Source: Capnocytophaga bilenii
GTDB lineage: Bacteria; Bacteroidota; Bacteroidia; Flavobacteriales; Flavobacteriaceae
Direction of reading: 5' to 3'
DNA: 64,000 bases
NCBI RefSeq assembly: GCF_017565765.1
Contig: NZ_JAGDYP010000005.1
Coordinates: 124,001-188,000 of the forward strand
This document shows positions 7,440 to 15,941 of the stretch, piece by piece (the stretch's first letter is position 1; every line of letters begins with the position of its first letter). The notes under the pieces are model-generated. The model ran no database searches, was not told where the DNA came from, and worked only from the letters and a program-made list of their open reading frames with translations. Made by a program: the position numbers and the translations under genes.

Positions 7440-9623
7440 TTAATTAGCCATTTCACTGATAAATTTTAAACGATATATCCGCAATTCATCGTCTTCGTAA
7501 TCGCCTGCAAACTCTTTTGAGGCAAGTGATATTTTATCGCTCTCAGCCTCCATAAAATATTCGTGTAACTCTTCTTGCTGCTCTTCATCAAAAATCTCAT
7601 TCACCCAATAATCTATATTTAGCTTTGTACCACTATATACTATCTGTTCCATTTCCTTTAAAAATTCGTCCATTTCCAATCCCTTAGCTTGTGCAATATC
7701 AGGCAAGGGCAGTTTCCTATCTATATTCTGAATAATGAACAATTTTAGTGAAGAGTTAGAACCTGTAGTTTTCACTATCAAATCCTCAGCACGCACTATC
7801 TCATTCTCTTCCACATAGCGTGCTATAAGTTTAACAAACTCACCACCATATTTTTTAGCCTTACCTTCTCCTATTCCGTGTACATTAGTAAGCTCCTGAA
7901 TAGTAATAGGATATTTCAATGCCATATCTTCCAACGAAGGGTCTTGAAACACTACAAACGGCGGTACCCCTTTTTGTTTAGCTACTTTCTTACGCAAATC
8001 CTTTAGCATCTCAAGTAGCACTGGGTCTGCTACCGAAACAGTATTGTTATTACTCTCATCAGGTTCTTCCTCAAAAGTATGGTCTTCAGTCATCATAAAA
8101 GAAGGTACCTCTACTAAAAATTCTTTACCCTTATCAGTAATAAACATAACACCATAGGTTTCAATATCTTTACGGATAAGCCCATTTACCATTACCTGTC
8201 GCAATAGTGCCATCCAATAAGCATCATCTTTATCTTTACCTATTCCAAAAAACTCTTGTTCATCAATGCGATGAGCCTTAATCAATGCACTAACCTTACC
8301 AATAAGAGTGTTTACTATCTCCTTAGCTTTAAATTTCTGCTTAGTAGCAATAATTACATTTAGTAATTTCACTACATCATCTTTTGCCTCTTTCTTTTCT
8401 TTGGGGAAGCGAACATTGTCGTCCATATCGGCACCCTCGCCATTCACTTCGTCAAATTCTTCGCCAAAGTAATGTAAAATAAACTTGCGGCGTGAGCTTG
8501 AAGTTTCAGCATATGCCACAATATCTTGCAGTAATGCCTGACCTATTTCCTGTTCGGCAATAGGCTTGCCTATCATAAATTTTTCTAATTTCTCTACATC
8601 TTTATACGAATAGAAAGCCAAGCAATGACCTTCGCCACCATCACGCCCTGCGCGTCCTGTTTCTTGATAGTAACTTTCTATACTTTTAGGAATGTCGTGG
8701 TGTATTACAAAGCGCACATCAGGTTTATCAATCCCCATACCAAAAGCAATGGTAGCCACTACTACATCCACTTCTTCCATCAAGAACATATCCTGATGTT
8801 TAGCACGTGTTTTGGCATCTAATCCAGCGTGATACGGAACTGCCGAAATACCATTTACTTGCAGAGTTTGCGTTAGCTCCTCTACCTTTTTTCTACTTAA
8901 ACAGTAAATAATCCCCGATTTTTTTGGATTTTGTTTTACAAAACGAATAATATCAGCATCTACATTTTTAGTTTTGGGGCGTACCTCGTAATACAAATTA
9001 GGACGGTTGAATGATGATTTAAAAACATTTGCATCAGTCATTGCCAAGTTTTTCAATATATCTTCTTGCACTTTAGGCGTTGCAGTTGCTGTAAGGGCTA
9101 CTATGGGTATATTAGTACCCAATCGTTCTATAATAGTTTTTATATTGCGATATTCAGGCCTGAAATCGTGCCCCCATTCCGAAATACAATGCGCCTCATC
9201 AACAGCCACAAATGAAATAGGTACTGTCTTCAAAAAATTAGCATATTCTTCTTTTATAAGCGATTCAGGAGCTACGTATAGTAGTTTCGTTTTCCCATTG
9301 CTAATATCTTCCATTACCTCACGTATCTCATTTTTAGTGAGCGATGAGTTAAGCACGTGAGCAATACTATCCGTTGATGAAATACCTCTCATAGCATCTA
9401 CCTGATTCTTCATCAATGCTATAAGTGGCGAAATAACAATAGCGGTACCCTCTAACACCAATGCAGGTAGTTGGTAACATAATGATTTACCACCCCCTGT
9501 AGGCATAATCACAAAAGTATTTTCTTTGTTAATTACGCTGGTAATAATTTCTTCCTGGTGCCCTTTAAACGATTCAAAACCAAAATAATGTTTTAGAGCA
9601 CTATGTAAATCATCTTTTGTCAT
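7440..9623 (-). CDS. recQ: RecQ family ATP-dependent DNA helicase
   Basis: 727 residues. Superfamily 2 helicase motifs: MPTGGGKSLCYQ (motif I, near residue 40), VDEAHCISEWGHDFRPEY (motif II, DEAH), ALTATATP (III), and YYQETGRAGRDG (VI, near residue 320). An HRDC-like domain lies near 540-620 and a helix-turn-helix tail at the C-terminus. RecQ unwinds 3'-5' in recombination and fork repair. The segment after RRKFILHYFGEEF, where E. coli RecQ has four zinc cysteines, has no cysteine here and is acidic instead. A good promoter lies 52 nt upstream, and the gene follows the tRNA cluster region. Confidence 0.95.
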   Translation of the reverse strand: MTKDDLHSALKHYFGFESFKGHQEEIITSVINKENTFVIMPTGGGKSLCYQLPALVLEGTAIVISPLIALMKNQVDAMRGISSTDSIAHVLNSSLTKNEIREVMEDISNGKTKLLYVAPESLIKEEYANFLKTVPISFVAVDEAHCISEWGHDFRPEYRNIKTIIERLGTNIPIVALTATATPKVQEDILKNLAMTDANVFKSSFNRPNLYYEVRPKTKNVDADIIRFVKQNPKKSGIIYCLSRKKVEELTQTLQVNGISAVPYHAGLDAKTRAKHQDMFLMEEVDVVVATIAFGMGIDKPDVRFVIHHDIPKSIESYYQETGRAGRDGGEGHCLAFYSYKDVEKLEKFMIGKPIAEQEIGQALLQDIVAYAETSSSRRKFILHYFGEEFDEVNGEGADMDDNVRFPKEKKEAKDDVVKLLNVIIATKQKFKAKEIVNTLIGKVSALIKAHRIDEQEFFGIGKDKDDAYWMALLRQVMVNGLIRKDIETYGVMFITDKGKEFLVEVPSFMMTEDHTFEEEPDESNNNTVSVADPVLLEMLKDLRKKVAKQKGVPPFVVFQDPSLEDMALKYPITIQELTNVHGIGEGKAKKYGGEFVKLIARYVEENEIVRAEDLIVKTTGSNSSLKLFIIQNIDRKLPLPDIAQAKGLEMDEFLKEMEQIVYSGTKLNIDYWVNEIFDEEQQEELHEYFMEAESDKISLASKEFAGDYEDDELRIYRLKFISEMAN

Positions 9624-9674
9624 TTTATATCTAAATTCTTATGTTGTGTTTTTTCCTCTTCAACAATTATTTTA

Positions 9675-9705
9675 CAAATATACAACTTTTTCTTGATAAC
9701 GCAAA
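9675..9705 (-). promoter_or_regulatory. Promoter of recQ
   Basis: On the minus strand TATATTTG (9682-9675) is preceded by TTTG (9705-9702) with a 19-nt spacer, matching the Bacteroidota -33/-7 pattern. Confidence 0.65.
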
Positions 9706-9721
9706 AAATATTTTTACTATT

Positions 9722-10309
9722 TTATTTCTTTATTTTTTTATCTTTCAAATGAGCCGCTATCAGCTCCAATTCCTCATACCATTGGCTGCCAAATTTCCTT
9801 ATAAGTGCCTCTTTTACAAACTTGTAGATAGGCACTTGCAATTCTTTCCCCAAAGTGCAGGCATCATCGCATATAGGGTGCCAGCGGTGGTAATTAGCAG
9901 CTGTGAATGAGGTGTATTCTTGTAATCTTATAGGGTATAAATGGCAGGATATAGGTTTTTTCCAACCGATTTTCTTATCGTTATAGGCTTGTTCTATAGC
10001 ACATAGTGCCCAACCTTTTTCATTTCTAATCACATAAGCACATTCACCCCCGTTTATCAGTGGAGTTTCCCATTCACCATCACTACCTTTTATATAAACA
10101 CCTTGAGCATCAATAGCGGCACGCCCTTCTTCTGTAAGATATGGTGCTACGGCAGGATATATTTGTTCCATTATTTCCAACTCATTCTCATCCACTGGGG
10201 CACCTGCATCGCCTTCTATACAACAAGCACCTTTACAAGCATTTAGGTTGCATACAAAATCATTTTCAATAATATCTTCTGAAATAATTGTATCTGCTAT
10301 CTGTATCAT
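9722..10309 (-). CDS. DUF3109 family protein (cysteine-rich)
   Basis: 195 residues. The N-terminal CNLNACKGACCIEGDAGAPV has four cysteines (residues 19-29) followed by the acidic stretch VDENEL. Further cysteines occur in GGECAYV, WALCAIEQA, and ISCHLYPIR. This pattern matches DUF3109, a Bacteroidota family related to the cysteine-rich YkgJ-type putative metal or Fe-S binding proteins. The biochemical role is unknown. It lies 13 nt after recR on the minus strand and is probably translated from the recR transcript. Confidence 0.8.
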   Translation of the reverse strand: MIQIADTIISEDIIENDFVCNLNACKGACCIEGDAGAPVDENELEIMEQIYPAVAPYLTEEGRAAIDAQGVYIKGSDGEWETPLINGGECAYVIRNEKGWALCAIEQAYNDKKIGWKKPISCHLYPIRLQEYTSFTAANYHRWHPICDDACTLGKELQVPIYKFVKEALIRKFGSQWYEELELIAAHLKDKKIKK

Positions 10310-10321
10310 CTTTGTGTTCTT

Positions 10322-10942
10322 TTAATTTGAGATTATAGCTTTTTCAAATGGAATGCGTTGTGCAATACTTCTCCCCAAAGTAACCTCATCGGTATATTCC
10401 AATTCACCTCCCACTGCTATACCACGAGCAATGGTCGAAATGGTAATGGGGTAAGCCTCTATTTGTTTGTAAATATAAAAATTAGTCGTATCGCCCTCCA
10501 AAGTATTGCTAAGGGCAAATATAAGCTCTGTTACAGAGCCGCTTTTTACTTTTTCTACAAGTGAAGCGATATGCAGGTCTGACGGCGAAATACCATCAAT
10601 AGGAGATATTTTTCCTCCCAGCACGTGGTATTGTCCAAAAAACTGATGGGTATTTTCAATAGCCATTACATCGCGAAAGTCCTCCACTACACATATAACC
10701 CCTGTATTACGAACAGGGTTGGCACATATCTCACATAGTTCTGCATCAGAGAGGTTATGGCAATTTTGGCAATACTGTATATGTGTACGCAAAGCCAACA
10801 AAGCCTCTGCCAATTGCAATGTTTGTTCTTCGGGCTGTTTCAGCAAATGCAAAGCCAAACGCAACGCAGTGCGCTTACCAATACTTGGAAGCTGTGAAAT
10901 TTCATACACAGCATTTTCCAACAGTTTTGATGAAAAATCCAA
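10322..10942 (-). CDS. recR: recombination mediator protein RecR
   Basis: 206 residues. N-terminal helix-hairpin-helix ([17 protein letters not shown]), then a C4 zinc finger ([16 protein letters not shown], residues 58-73), and a Toprim domain starting [15 protein letters not shown]. RecR works with RecF/RecO to load RecA on gapped DNA. The family length is about 200 residues, so it is full-length. It starts 8 nt after the phosphatase gene and is followed by the DUF3109 gene. Confidence 0.96.
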   Translation of the reverse strand: MDFSSKLLENAVYEISQLPSIGKRTALRLALHLLKQPEEQTLQLAEALLALRTHIQYCQNCHNLSDAELCEICANPVRNTGVICVVEDFRDVMAIENTHQFFGQYHVLGGKISPIDGISPSDLHIASLVEKVKSGSVTELIFALSNTLEGDTTNFYIYKQIEAYPITISTIARGIAVGGELEYTDEVTLGRSIAQRIPFEKAIISN

Positions 10943-10949
10943 AACGTCT

Positions 10950-11414
10950 TTATTTAGAAGTTAATTTATGAGCTATTTTCTCACACGAATCATTGATAAG
11001 GTTATAAACATTTTCAAAATCCTTTTCCTCACCATAGTAGGGGTCGGGAATTTCGTGACGAGTCATTCCGTTAAGCGCATCTGCTAAAAAATAAACTTTT
11101 CGCAATTCAGTTTCTTTTCTCGCCATCTTGATGATATTTTTGTAATTAAACTTATCCATTACAAAAATGTAATCAAAATTAGCAAAGTCGTTTACTGTGA
11201 ATTGTCGTCCTCTTAATATTGAAATATCTATACCGTGTTTTTTTGCTGAAGCTATAGATCGCTCGTCCGGAGGAGTACCAATGTGGTAATCTGATGTTCC
11301 TGCTGAATCTACCTCAAAACGATCGGCGGGTAGCTTGCTCCTCAATACTCCTTCTGCTAAAGGTGAACGACAGATATTCCCTAAGCAAACCATCAGTATT
11401 TTAGTTTTTTTCAT
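10950..11414 (-). CDS. low-molecular-weight protein tyrosine phosphatase
   Basis: 154 residues. The P-loop CLGNICRS (CX5RS) near residues 10-17 holds the nucleophilic cysteine and arginine, and the acid residue is visible in the IPDPYYG motif near residue 120. The family dephosphorylates phosphotyrosine in bacterial capsule or signalling proteins. It sits between nadD and recR in a compact minus-strand run, with gaps of 35 and 7 nt. Its target is not evident, since no tyrosine kinase is in the window. Confidence 0.93.
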   Translation of the reverse strand: MKKTKILMVCLGNICRSPLAEGVLRSKLPADRFEVDSAGTSDYHIGTPPDERSIASAKKHGIDISILRGRQFTVNDFANFDYIFVMDKFNYKNIIKMARKETELRKVYFLADALNGMTRHEIPDPYYGEEKDFENVYNLINDSCEKIAHKLTSK

Positions 11415-11449
11415 TTTTTATTTAAATTTTTTCCGTGTTTTTATCTTTT

Positions 11450-12034
11450 TTATAAATATAATCCTGTTTTATCTATATATTCCCATACTTTTTCGGGTAA
11501 TAAGGGGCGTACATTATGTCTTGCTTTTATTTCATTTCGTATAAAAGTAGCCGATAGTTCTATAATGGGTGCCTCAATACGATTTATATGAGGGTGTGCC
11601 TGTAATTCTGCTGGCACAATCTCTTCTGAAATGCGGGGGTATACGTAAATGGGGTAGTTTTCTAATATAAATTCGTAATTTTTCCACTTATGAAAACTTT
11701 TCAGGTTGTCCTCTCCCATTATCAGTGCAAAACTTATATGAGGGTATTTTTCCTCTAAATAAGCCAATGTATTAATTGTATAATTAGGCTGTGGTAAATG
11801 AAATTCTATGTTCGAAGCCCGTAGCCCCTGATAGTTAGCTAATGCTAAATTTACCATTTCCAGCCGCAAATAATTATCCAATAGTGATTGTTTTTCTTTA
11901 AAAGGGTTCTGTGGCGTTACCACCAGCCACAGTTCATTCATTGTGCTGTGTTCCAATAAATGATTCGCAATGATAAGGTGTCCAATATGTATTGGGTTAA
12001 ATGAGCCAAAAAATAAACCTACTTGTTTTTTCAT
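11450..12034 (-). CDS. nadD: nicotinate-nucleotide adenylyltransferase
   Basis: 194 residues. The nucleotidyltransferase motif GSFNPIHIGHLIIA near residues 10-23 (GxFxPxHxGH) and the C-terminal ISATFIR-type motif (LSATFIRNEI) are present. It makes deamido-NAD from nicotinate mononucleotide and ATP. Its start overlaps the stop of gmk by 4 nt, so the two are translationally coupled. Confidence 0.95.
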   Translation of the reverse strand: MKKQVGLFFGSFNPIHIGHLIIANHLLEHSTMNELWLVVTPQNPFKEKQSLLDNYLRLEMVNLALANYQGLRASNIEFHLPQPNYTINTLAYLEEKYPHISFALIMGEDNLKSFHKWKNYEFILENYPIYVYPRISEEIVPAELQAHPHINRIEAPIIELSATFIRNEIKARHNVRPLLPEKVWEYIDKTGLYL

Positions 12035-12612
12035 CGGTTGATAAATTCGGTTACAATACGTTCTGCCTCATCTAAAGCTTTTTGCAAACCATCATTTTTA
12101 ATGATCACATCAAACTGATGAGCGGCTGCTAATTCCTGTTCAGCTTTGGCTAATCGCATCGCTATTTTTTCATCGCTTTCAGTATTGCGTGCTCGCAATC
12201 GTTCTTCAAGTACTGCAATACTAGGAGGCTGTATAAAAATAGCAAGTGTTTGCTTCGGAAATTGTTTTTTTATTCGCAATCCTCCTGCCACATCTATGTC
12301 AAACACTATGTTTTTGCCCATAGACCATAGGCGTTCTACTTCTTCTTTTAGAGTGCCGTAATAAAAATCTTTATATACTTCTTCCCATTCCAAAAAGTCG
12401 TTATCGGCTATGCGTTTTTTAAAAGTTTCTGCTGAAAGGAAGTAATATTCCTTGCCGTGCTGCTCTTCGCCACGGGGGGTACGAGAAGTCGCCGAAATAG
12501 AAAATGCTAAGTTTAGCGGTTTTATTGCCAATAGATGTTTTACGATAGTAGTTTTACCACTCCCCGAAGGAGCTGAAAAAATAATAAGTTTATTCATTTT
12601 TTTCACCTTCAT
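12031..12612 (-). CDS. gmk: guanylate kinase
   Basis: 193 residues if translation starts at 12612; an internal ATG at 12597 (MNKLII) gives 188 residues and fits the family better. P-loop SAPSGSGKTT, the GMP-binding segment SRTPRGEEQHGKEYYF, and FDIDVAGG are all diagnostic. It phosphorylates GMP to GDP. It lies between yicC (7-nt gap) and nadD (4-nt overlap) in one operon. Confidence 0.95.
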   Translation of the reverse strand: MKVKKMNKLIIFSAPSGSGKTTIVKHLLAIKPLNLAFSISATSRTPRGEEQHGKEYYFLSAETFKKRIADNDFLEWEEVYKDFYYGTLKEEVERLWSMGKNIVFDIDVAGGLRIKKQFPKQTLAIFIQPPSIAVLEERLRARNTESDEKIAMRLAKAEQELAAAHQFDVIIKNDGLQKALDEAERIVTEFINR

Positions 12613-12619
12613 TTATTCA

Positions 12620-13474
12620 TTACAATACATTCAGTACTTGTTCTTTTATTTTTTCTAATTCGTCTTTCATTTGCACAACCAATTGTTGCATTGGTGCAAA
12701 ATTTGCTTTAGAGCCTAAGGTATTAATTTCACGACCTATTTCCTGACTGATAAAACCAAGCTTACGACCATTAGAGTCTTCAGAATGTAATGTTTCCAAA
12801 AAATAATCTAAATGTTTTTTCAATCGTATTTTTTCTTCAGTAATATCCAATTTTTCTAAGTAGAAAATTAGTTCCTGTTCAAATCTATTAGCATCTACAT
12901 TTTGTATTTCAGCTACAGCTTTTTCTAAACGTTCACGTATCAATGCCAAACGTTCACTATCTAAGGCTTCTACTTGTTGCAAATATTGGTTGATATTTGC
13001 TATACGCAATATAAAGTCTTTTTCCAATACTTTGCCCTCTTGAGTACGAAATTTTTCTAACTCATTCACTGCCAAATATATATGCTGAACAATTGCCTCC
13101 AGCTCTTCTTCTGAAATGGTATCTTGTGAGGTTTGTAGTGCATCGGGCATACGCACTGCCATTTTCAGTAGTTCAACGCGGTCTCCATCTACAATTGAGC
13201 GCATTTGTTCAATATATGATTTTACAATATTTTCATTAATCTTGGAAGGGGTTTGGGTTCCTATATTTTCTACAAAGATACTGAAATCTATTTTGCCGCG
13301 AAGTAGTCGTTCGGCTATAAGTTTCCTAAAATCGAGTTCTTTTTCGCGGTATAGTAGTGGAATACGGGTATTGATATCAATACTCTTGCTGTTTAGTGAT
13401 TTTATTTCTATACTTATATGTTTGTCGGTAAGTGAAATAACACTTTTCCCAAACCCTGTCATTGATTGTATCAT
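12620..13474 (-). CDS. yicC: YicC family endoribonuclease-like protein
   Basis: 284 residues. The N-terminal MIQSMTGFG and IEIKSLNSKSID, and the C-terminal EDSNGRKLGFISQEIGREINT are hallmarks of YicC. Family members in other bacteria act as RNases. The gene starts a run yicC-gmk-nadD; the yicC-gmk pairing is common across bacteria. A promoter with both elements lies immediately upstream. Confidence 0.93.
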   Translation of the reverse strand: MIQSMTGFGKSVISLTDKHISIEIKSLNSKSIDINTRIPLLYREKELDFRKLIAERLLRGKIDFSIFVENIGTQTPSKINENIVKSYIEQMRSIVDGDRVELLKMAVRMPDALQTSQDTISEEELEAIVQHIYLAVNELEKFRTQEGKVLEKDFILRIANINQYLQQVEALDSERLALIRERLEKAVAEIQNVDANRFEQELIFYLEKLDITEEKIRLKKHLDYFLETLHSEDSNGRKLGFISQEIGREINTLGSKANFAPMQQLVVQMKDELEKIKEQVLNVL

Positions 13475-13495
13475 AGCCTTTTATAAAAATGAGTG

Positions 13496-13525
13496 CAAAT
13501 ATACAAAATAATTAGTAATTAACAA
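13496..13525 (-). promoter_or_regulatory. Promoter of the yicC-gmk-nadD operon
   Basis: On the minus strand TATATTTG (13503-13496) is preceded by TTG (13525-13523) with a 19-nt spacer, 22 nt upstream of the yicC start. Confidence 0.65.
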
Positions 13526-13604
13526 CTTTATTTTTTTTGAATATTTTTTTACGTGAGCCTTATAGGCAATTTATCCTTCGTTAAGGTTCATTTATAGTAG
13601 TGAA

Positions 13605-13666
13605 GCTGTCCAGAAAGTCTTTAAAAGTGCAATTACACCACCACTTTACAAAACTTTTCGGACAGC
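13605..13666. terminator. Long interrupted hairpin, terminator or repeat element
   Basis: Arms GCTGTCC (13605-13611) and GGACAGC (13660-13666) pair. Inside them AAAGT pairs with ACTTT and AAAGTG (13624-13629) with CACTTT (13642-13647). It lies downstream of idi in the gap between idi and yicC. A very similar left half (GCTGTCTAAAAAGTCTTTAA) recurs at 24241, and a related stem forms the dnaE terminator at 45859. It is either a terminator family or the remnant of insertion-sequence ends. Confidence 0.5.
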
Positions 13667-13692
13667 CACGTATAGGAAGATTCTCTATCTTA

Positions 13693-14220
13693 TTATAATT
13701 TTTCCTTTAAAAATAACTTATCATAGAATTGTGCAAAAATGATTTTAAACCATTCTGTATAAAATGTTGGATTCTTTTCTATATCTTTTTTGATGTTTTC
13801 AGGAGTTTCCCAACGCCAAGCGGCTACTTCTTCTTCATTTATGGCAGGGACATCATTATAATATCCTATTAAGATATGGTCAAGCTCGTGTTCTGTAAGT
13901 CCGTTATCAAAAGGGGCTTTGTATATAAAGGTTAGTACATCAGTCAATTCAGTAGTAAACCCCATTTCTTCTTGTAGTCGGCGTTTACCTGCAGCAACAG
14001 TAGTTTCGCCCGCTCGCTGGTGGCTGCAACAGGTATTCGTCCATAGGGTAGGGGAGTGGTACTTGTGAGCAGCGCGTTGTTGTAACATTACTTCACCTTT
14101 ATCGTTGAGCACAAATACCGAAAAAGCCCTATGTAGCACTGCCTTTTGGTGTGCCTCAAGTTTGGGCATCAGCCCTATAGCGTTGTCTTGCTCATCTACT
14201 AATATTACGTGCTCTTCCAT
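13693..14220 (-). CDS. idi: isopentenyl-diphosphate delta-isomerase, type 1
   Basis: 175 residues with a Nudix-like fold. Visible are LHRAFSVFVLND, the active-site cysteine region LWTNTCCSHQRAGE near residues 62-75, and the Nudix-like RRLQEEMGF. It interconverts isopentenyl and dimethylallyl diphosphate, the starters of isoprenoid synthesis. The upstream gap is filled by a 16-bp tandem repeat and I see no clear promoter in it, so idi may be read from the DUF192 transcript. Confidence 0.94.
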   Translation of the reverse strand: MEEHVILVDEQDNAIGLMPKLEAHQKAVLHRAFSVFVLNDKGEVMLQQRAAHKYHSPTLWTNTCCSHQRAGETTVAAGKRRLQEEMGFTTELTDVLTFIYKAPFDNGLTEHELDHILIGYYNDVPAINEEEVAAWRWETPENIKKDIEKNPTFYTEWFKIIFAQFYDKLFLKEKL

Positions 14221-14223
14221 TAT

Positions 14224-14406
14224 TTTCTAATTTTCTAATTTGCTAATTCTCTAATTTGCTAATTCTCTAATTTGCTAATTCTCTAATTTGCTAATTCTCT
14301 AATTTACTAATTCTCTAATTTACTAATTCCCTAATTTCCTAATTCTCTAATTTCCTAATTCTCTAATTTCCTAATTCTCTAATTTCCTAATTCTCTAATT
14401 TCCTAA
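14224..14406. repeat. AT-rich tandem repeat, 16-bp period (8-bp half-unit)
   Basis: About eleven copies of CTAATTTGCTAATTCT and close variants (G to A to C at position 8) fill the gap between idi and the DUF192 gene. The array runs into the 3' end of the DUF192 gene, so it encodes that protein's last residues (IRKLEN) and its stop codon. Nothing else is seen in the gap. Copy number probably varies between strains. Confidence 0.9.
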
Positions 14407-14905
14407 TTTCTATCCGGTCTCCTTTTTCTATACCCCATTTATCAGCCAATCCTCCATTAATTTCCAATACATACATTGCTGGAGCTTCTGAAGGCAATGA
14501 GGTTTCGTCATAAGGGCGCGCATTTTTAGCAATGCTTACCACTTTTTTGCTTTTATCTACATAGATAATATCTAATGGAATTTCTGTATTTTTCATATAG
14601 AAAGAGCGAGGTGCTTCATTTTCAAAAACAAACCACATTCCTTGTAGTGGTTCCATAGAAGAGCGGTACATCAACCCTACAGCGCGTTGCTCTTCGGTAG
14701 TAGCCATTTGTACATCTATTTTTTGCAACAGACTATCTTTTTTGTATATATAGGCTTCGGCATCTATTCTAAATACTAAGTCCTCTGGTGTAATTTCTAT
14801 CACTTTTTCTTTTTCTGTAAAAAAATAAGGCAATAAGGCAGCTACAACAGCCAAGCCTACTAATGCTAACGCTAATAATACGAAGTGTTTTCTAAAAAAG
14901 TTCAT
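14387..14905 (-). CDS. DUF192 family exported protein
   Basis: 172 residues. An N-terminal hydrophobic segment (about residues 9-28) is a signal anchor. The DUF192 core has MATTEEQRAVGLMYR, GMWFVFENEAPRSFYMKNT, and PLDIIYVD. The function of the family is unknown; it is usually periplasmic. The gene lies 44 nt after lgt on the same strand. Its C-terminus (IRKLEN) is written in the tandem repeat that follows, so the natural end of the gene may have been reshaped by repeat growth. Confidence 0.87.
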   Translation of the reverse strand: MNFFRKHFVLLALALVGLAVVAALLPYFFTEKEKVIEITPEDLVFRIDAEAYIYKKDSLLQKIDVQMATTEEQRAVGLMYRSSMEPLQGMWFVFENEAPRSFYMKNTEIPLDIIYVDKSKKVVSIAKNARPYDETSLPSEAPAMYVLEINGGLADKWGIEKGDRIEIRKLEN

Positions 14906-14949
14906 TTTTACTAATTTTGAATTTTGAATGTGAATTATGATAAGCCTAT

Positions 14950-15882
14950 CTAAGCCTTAACTTTCCTAAATAATAAGTAACAACCCGCAATAATAAAGGG
15001 TATGCTGAGCCATTGTCCTGTAGAAAGTATCCCCAAAGTGTTTTCAAAACCTCCCTGACTCTCTTTTACGAACTCTACCAAGAAACGTATTGTCCAAAGC
15101 AGTACCAAGAAAAGTCCGAAGATGAAATAAGGTTGGTTGCGTTTATCTGTTTTCCAATACACGTACCACAGCACCCAAAATAAGCAGAAATAACCAAAAG
15201 CTTCATACAGCTGGGCTGGGTGTTGATAAGGTATCATTGCCAATACATCGGCGTAACGAGGGTCGTCTGTAATAAGTCGGTAAGCCTCCTGAGGGTCAGT
15301 TTGCTGAGTAATTTCCATCGCTTTGCGGGGTGATATAATACCGCTTTGCACAAATTTCACTCCCAGTGGGTAATCGCTTGAAACTTCTTTACCATTAATT
15401 TCTGAATTGAAAAAATTACCAAAACGTACAAACATTCCTCCAATAGTAATCGGTATAACGACCCTATCCAATATCCACGAAAAGCTAATATCTTTATACC
15501 TACGCACATACCACCACATTGCAATAATAATCCCCACTGCTGCCCCGTGACTGGCTAATCCTGAAAAGCCTGTAAATTCCCAGCCTCCTTCAGCTTTTAC
15601 CTTTATAGGTAAGAAGATTTCTATAATATGATGCCTGAAATAATCCCAATTATAGAAAAAACAATCTCCCAAACGAGCTCCTACCAGCGTAGCTACAGCT
15701 GTGTAAACAAAAAGGGAGTCTAATTGTTGCAAGGTTTTTCCTTCATTGAGGTATATTTTCTTGGTGAGATACCAGCCCAAGCTAAAGGCTATAATAAACA
15801 TCAGGCTGTAATAACGAAGATGAAACCCTCCAATACTTGCAAGGATTTCATTAGAGTTCCATATAAAATTTAAAACAATCAT
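14950..15882 (-). CDS. lgt: prolipoprotein diacylglyceryl transferase
   Basis: 310 residues with about seven hydrophobic segments. The Lgt signature GGMFVRFGNFFNSEINGKE near residues 147-165 (conserved RxGNFxNxE) and PAQLYEAFGYF near residue 222 are present. It transfers diacylglycerol from phosphatidylglycerol to the cysteine of prolipoproteins in the inner membrane. It has its own promoter with both elements, and the DUF192 gene follows. Confidence 0.96.
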   Translation of the reverse strand: MIVLNFIWNSNEILASIGGFHLRYYSLMFIIAFSLGWYLTKKIYLNEGKTLQQLDSLFVYTAVATLVGARLGDCFFYNWDYFRHHIIEIFLPIKVKAEGGWEFTGFSGLASHGAAVGIIIAMWWYVRRYKDISFSWILDRVVIPITIGGMFVRFGNFFNSEINGKEVSSDYPLGVKFVQSGIISPRKAMEITQQTDPQEAYRLITDDPRYADVLAMIPYQHPAQLYEAFGYFCLFWVLWYVYWKTDKRNQPYFIFGLFLVLLWTIRFLVEFVKESQGGFENTLGILSTGQWLSIPFIIAGCYLLFRKVKA

Positions 15883-15901
15883 CTATAAATTACTTTAATT
15901 G

Positions 15902-15932
15902 CAAAAGTACAACTTTTTAATAAATAAACAAA
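15902..15932 (-). promoter_or_regulatory. Promoter of lgt
   Basis: On the minus strand TACTTTTG (15909-15902) is preceded by TTTG (15932-15929) with a 19-nt spacer, 20 nt upstream of the lgt start. Confidence 0.7.
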
Positions 15933-15941
15933 CTTATTTTT

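Noticed and set aside
13605-13666. Insertion-sequence remnant
   Set aside because: Only a hairpin with GCTGTCC arms is present, with no transposase frame; kept as a terminator-like element.
14224-14406. Regular array resembling a CRISPR
   Set aside because: The units are contiguous 8/16-mers with no unique spacers, and no cas genes are nearby.
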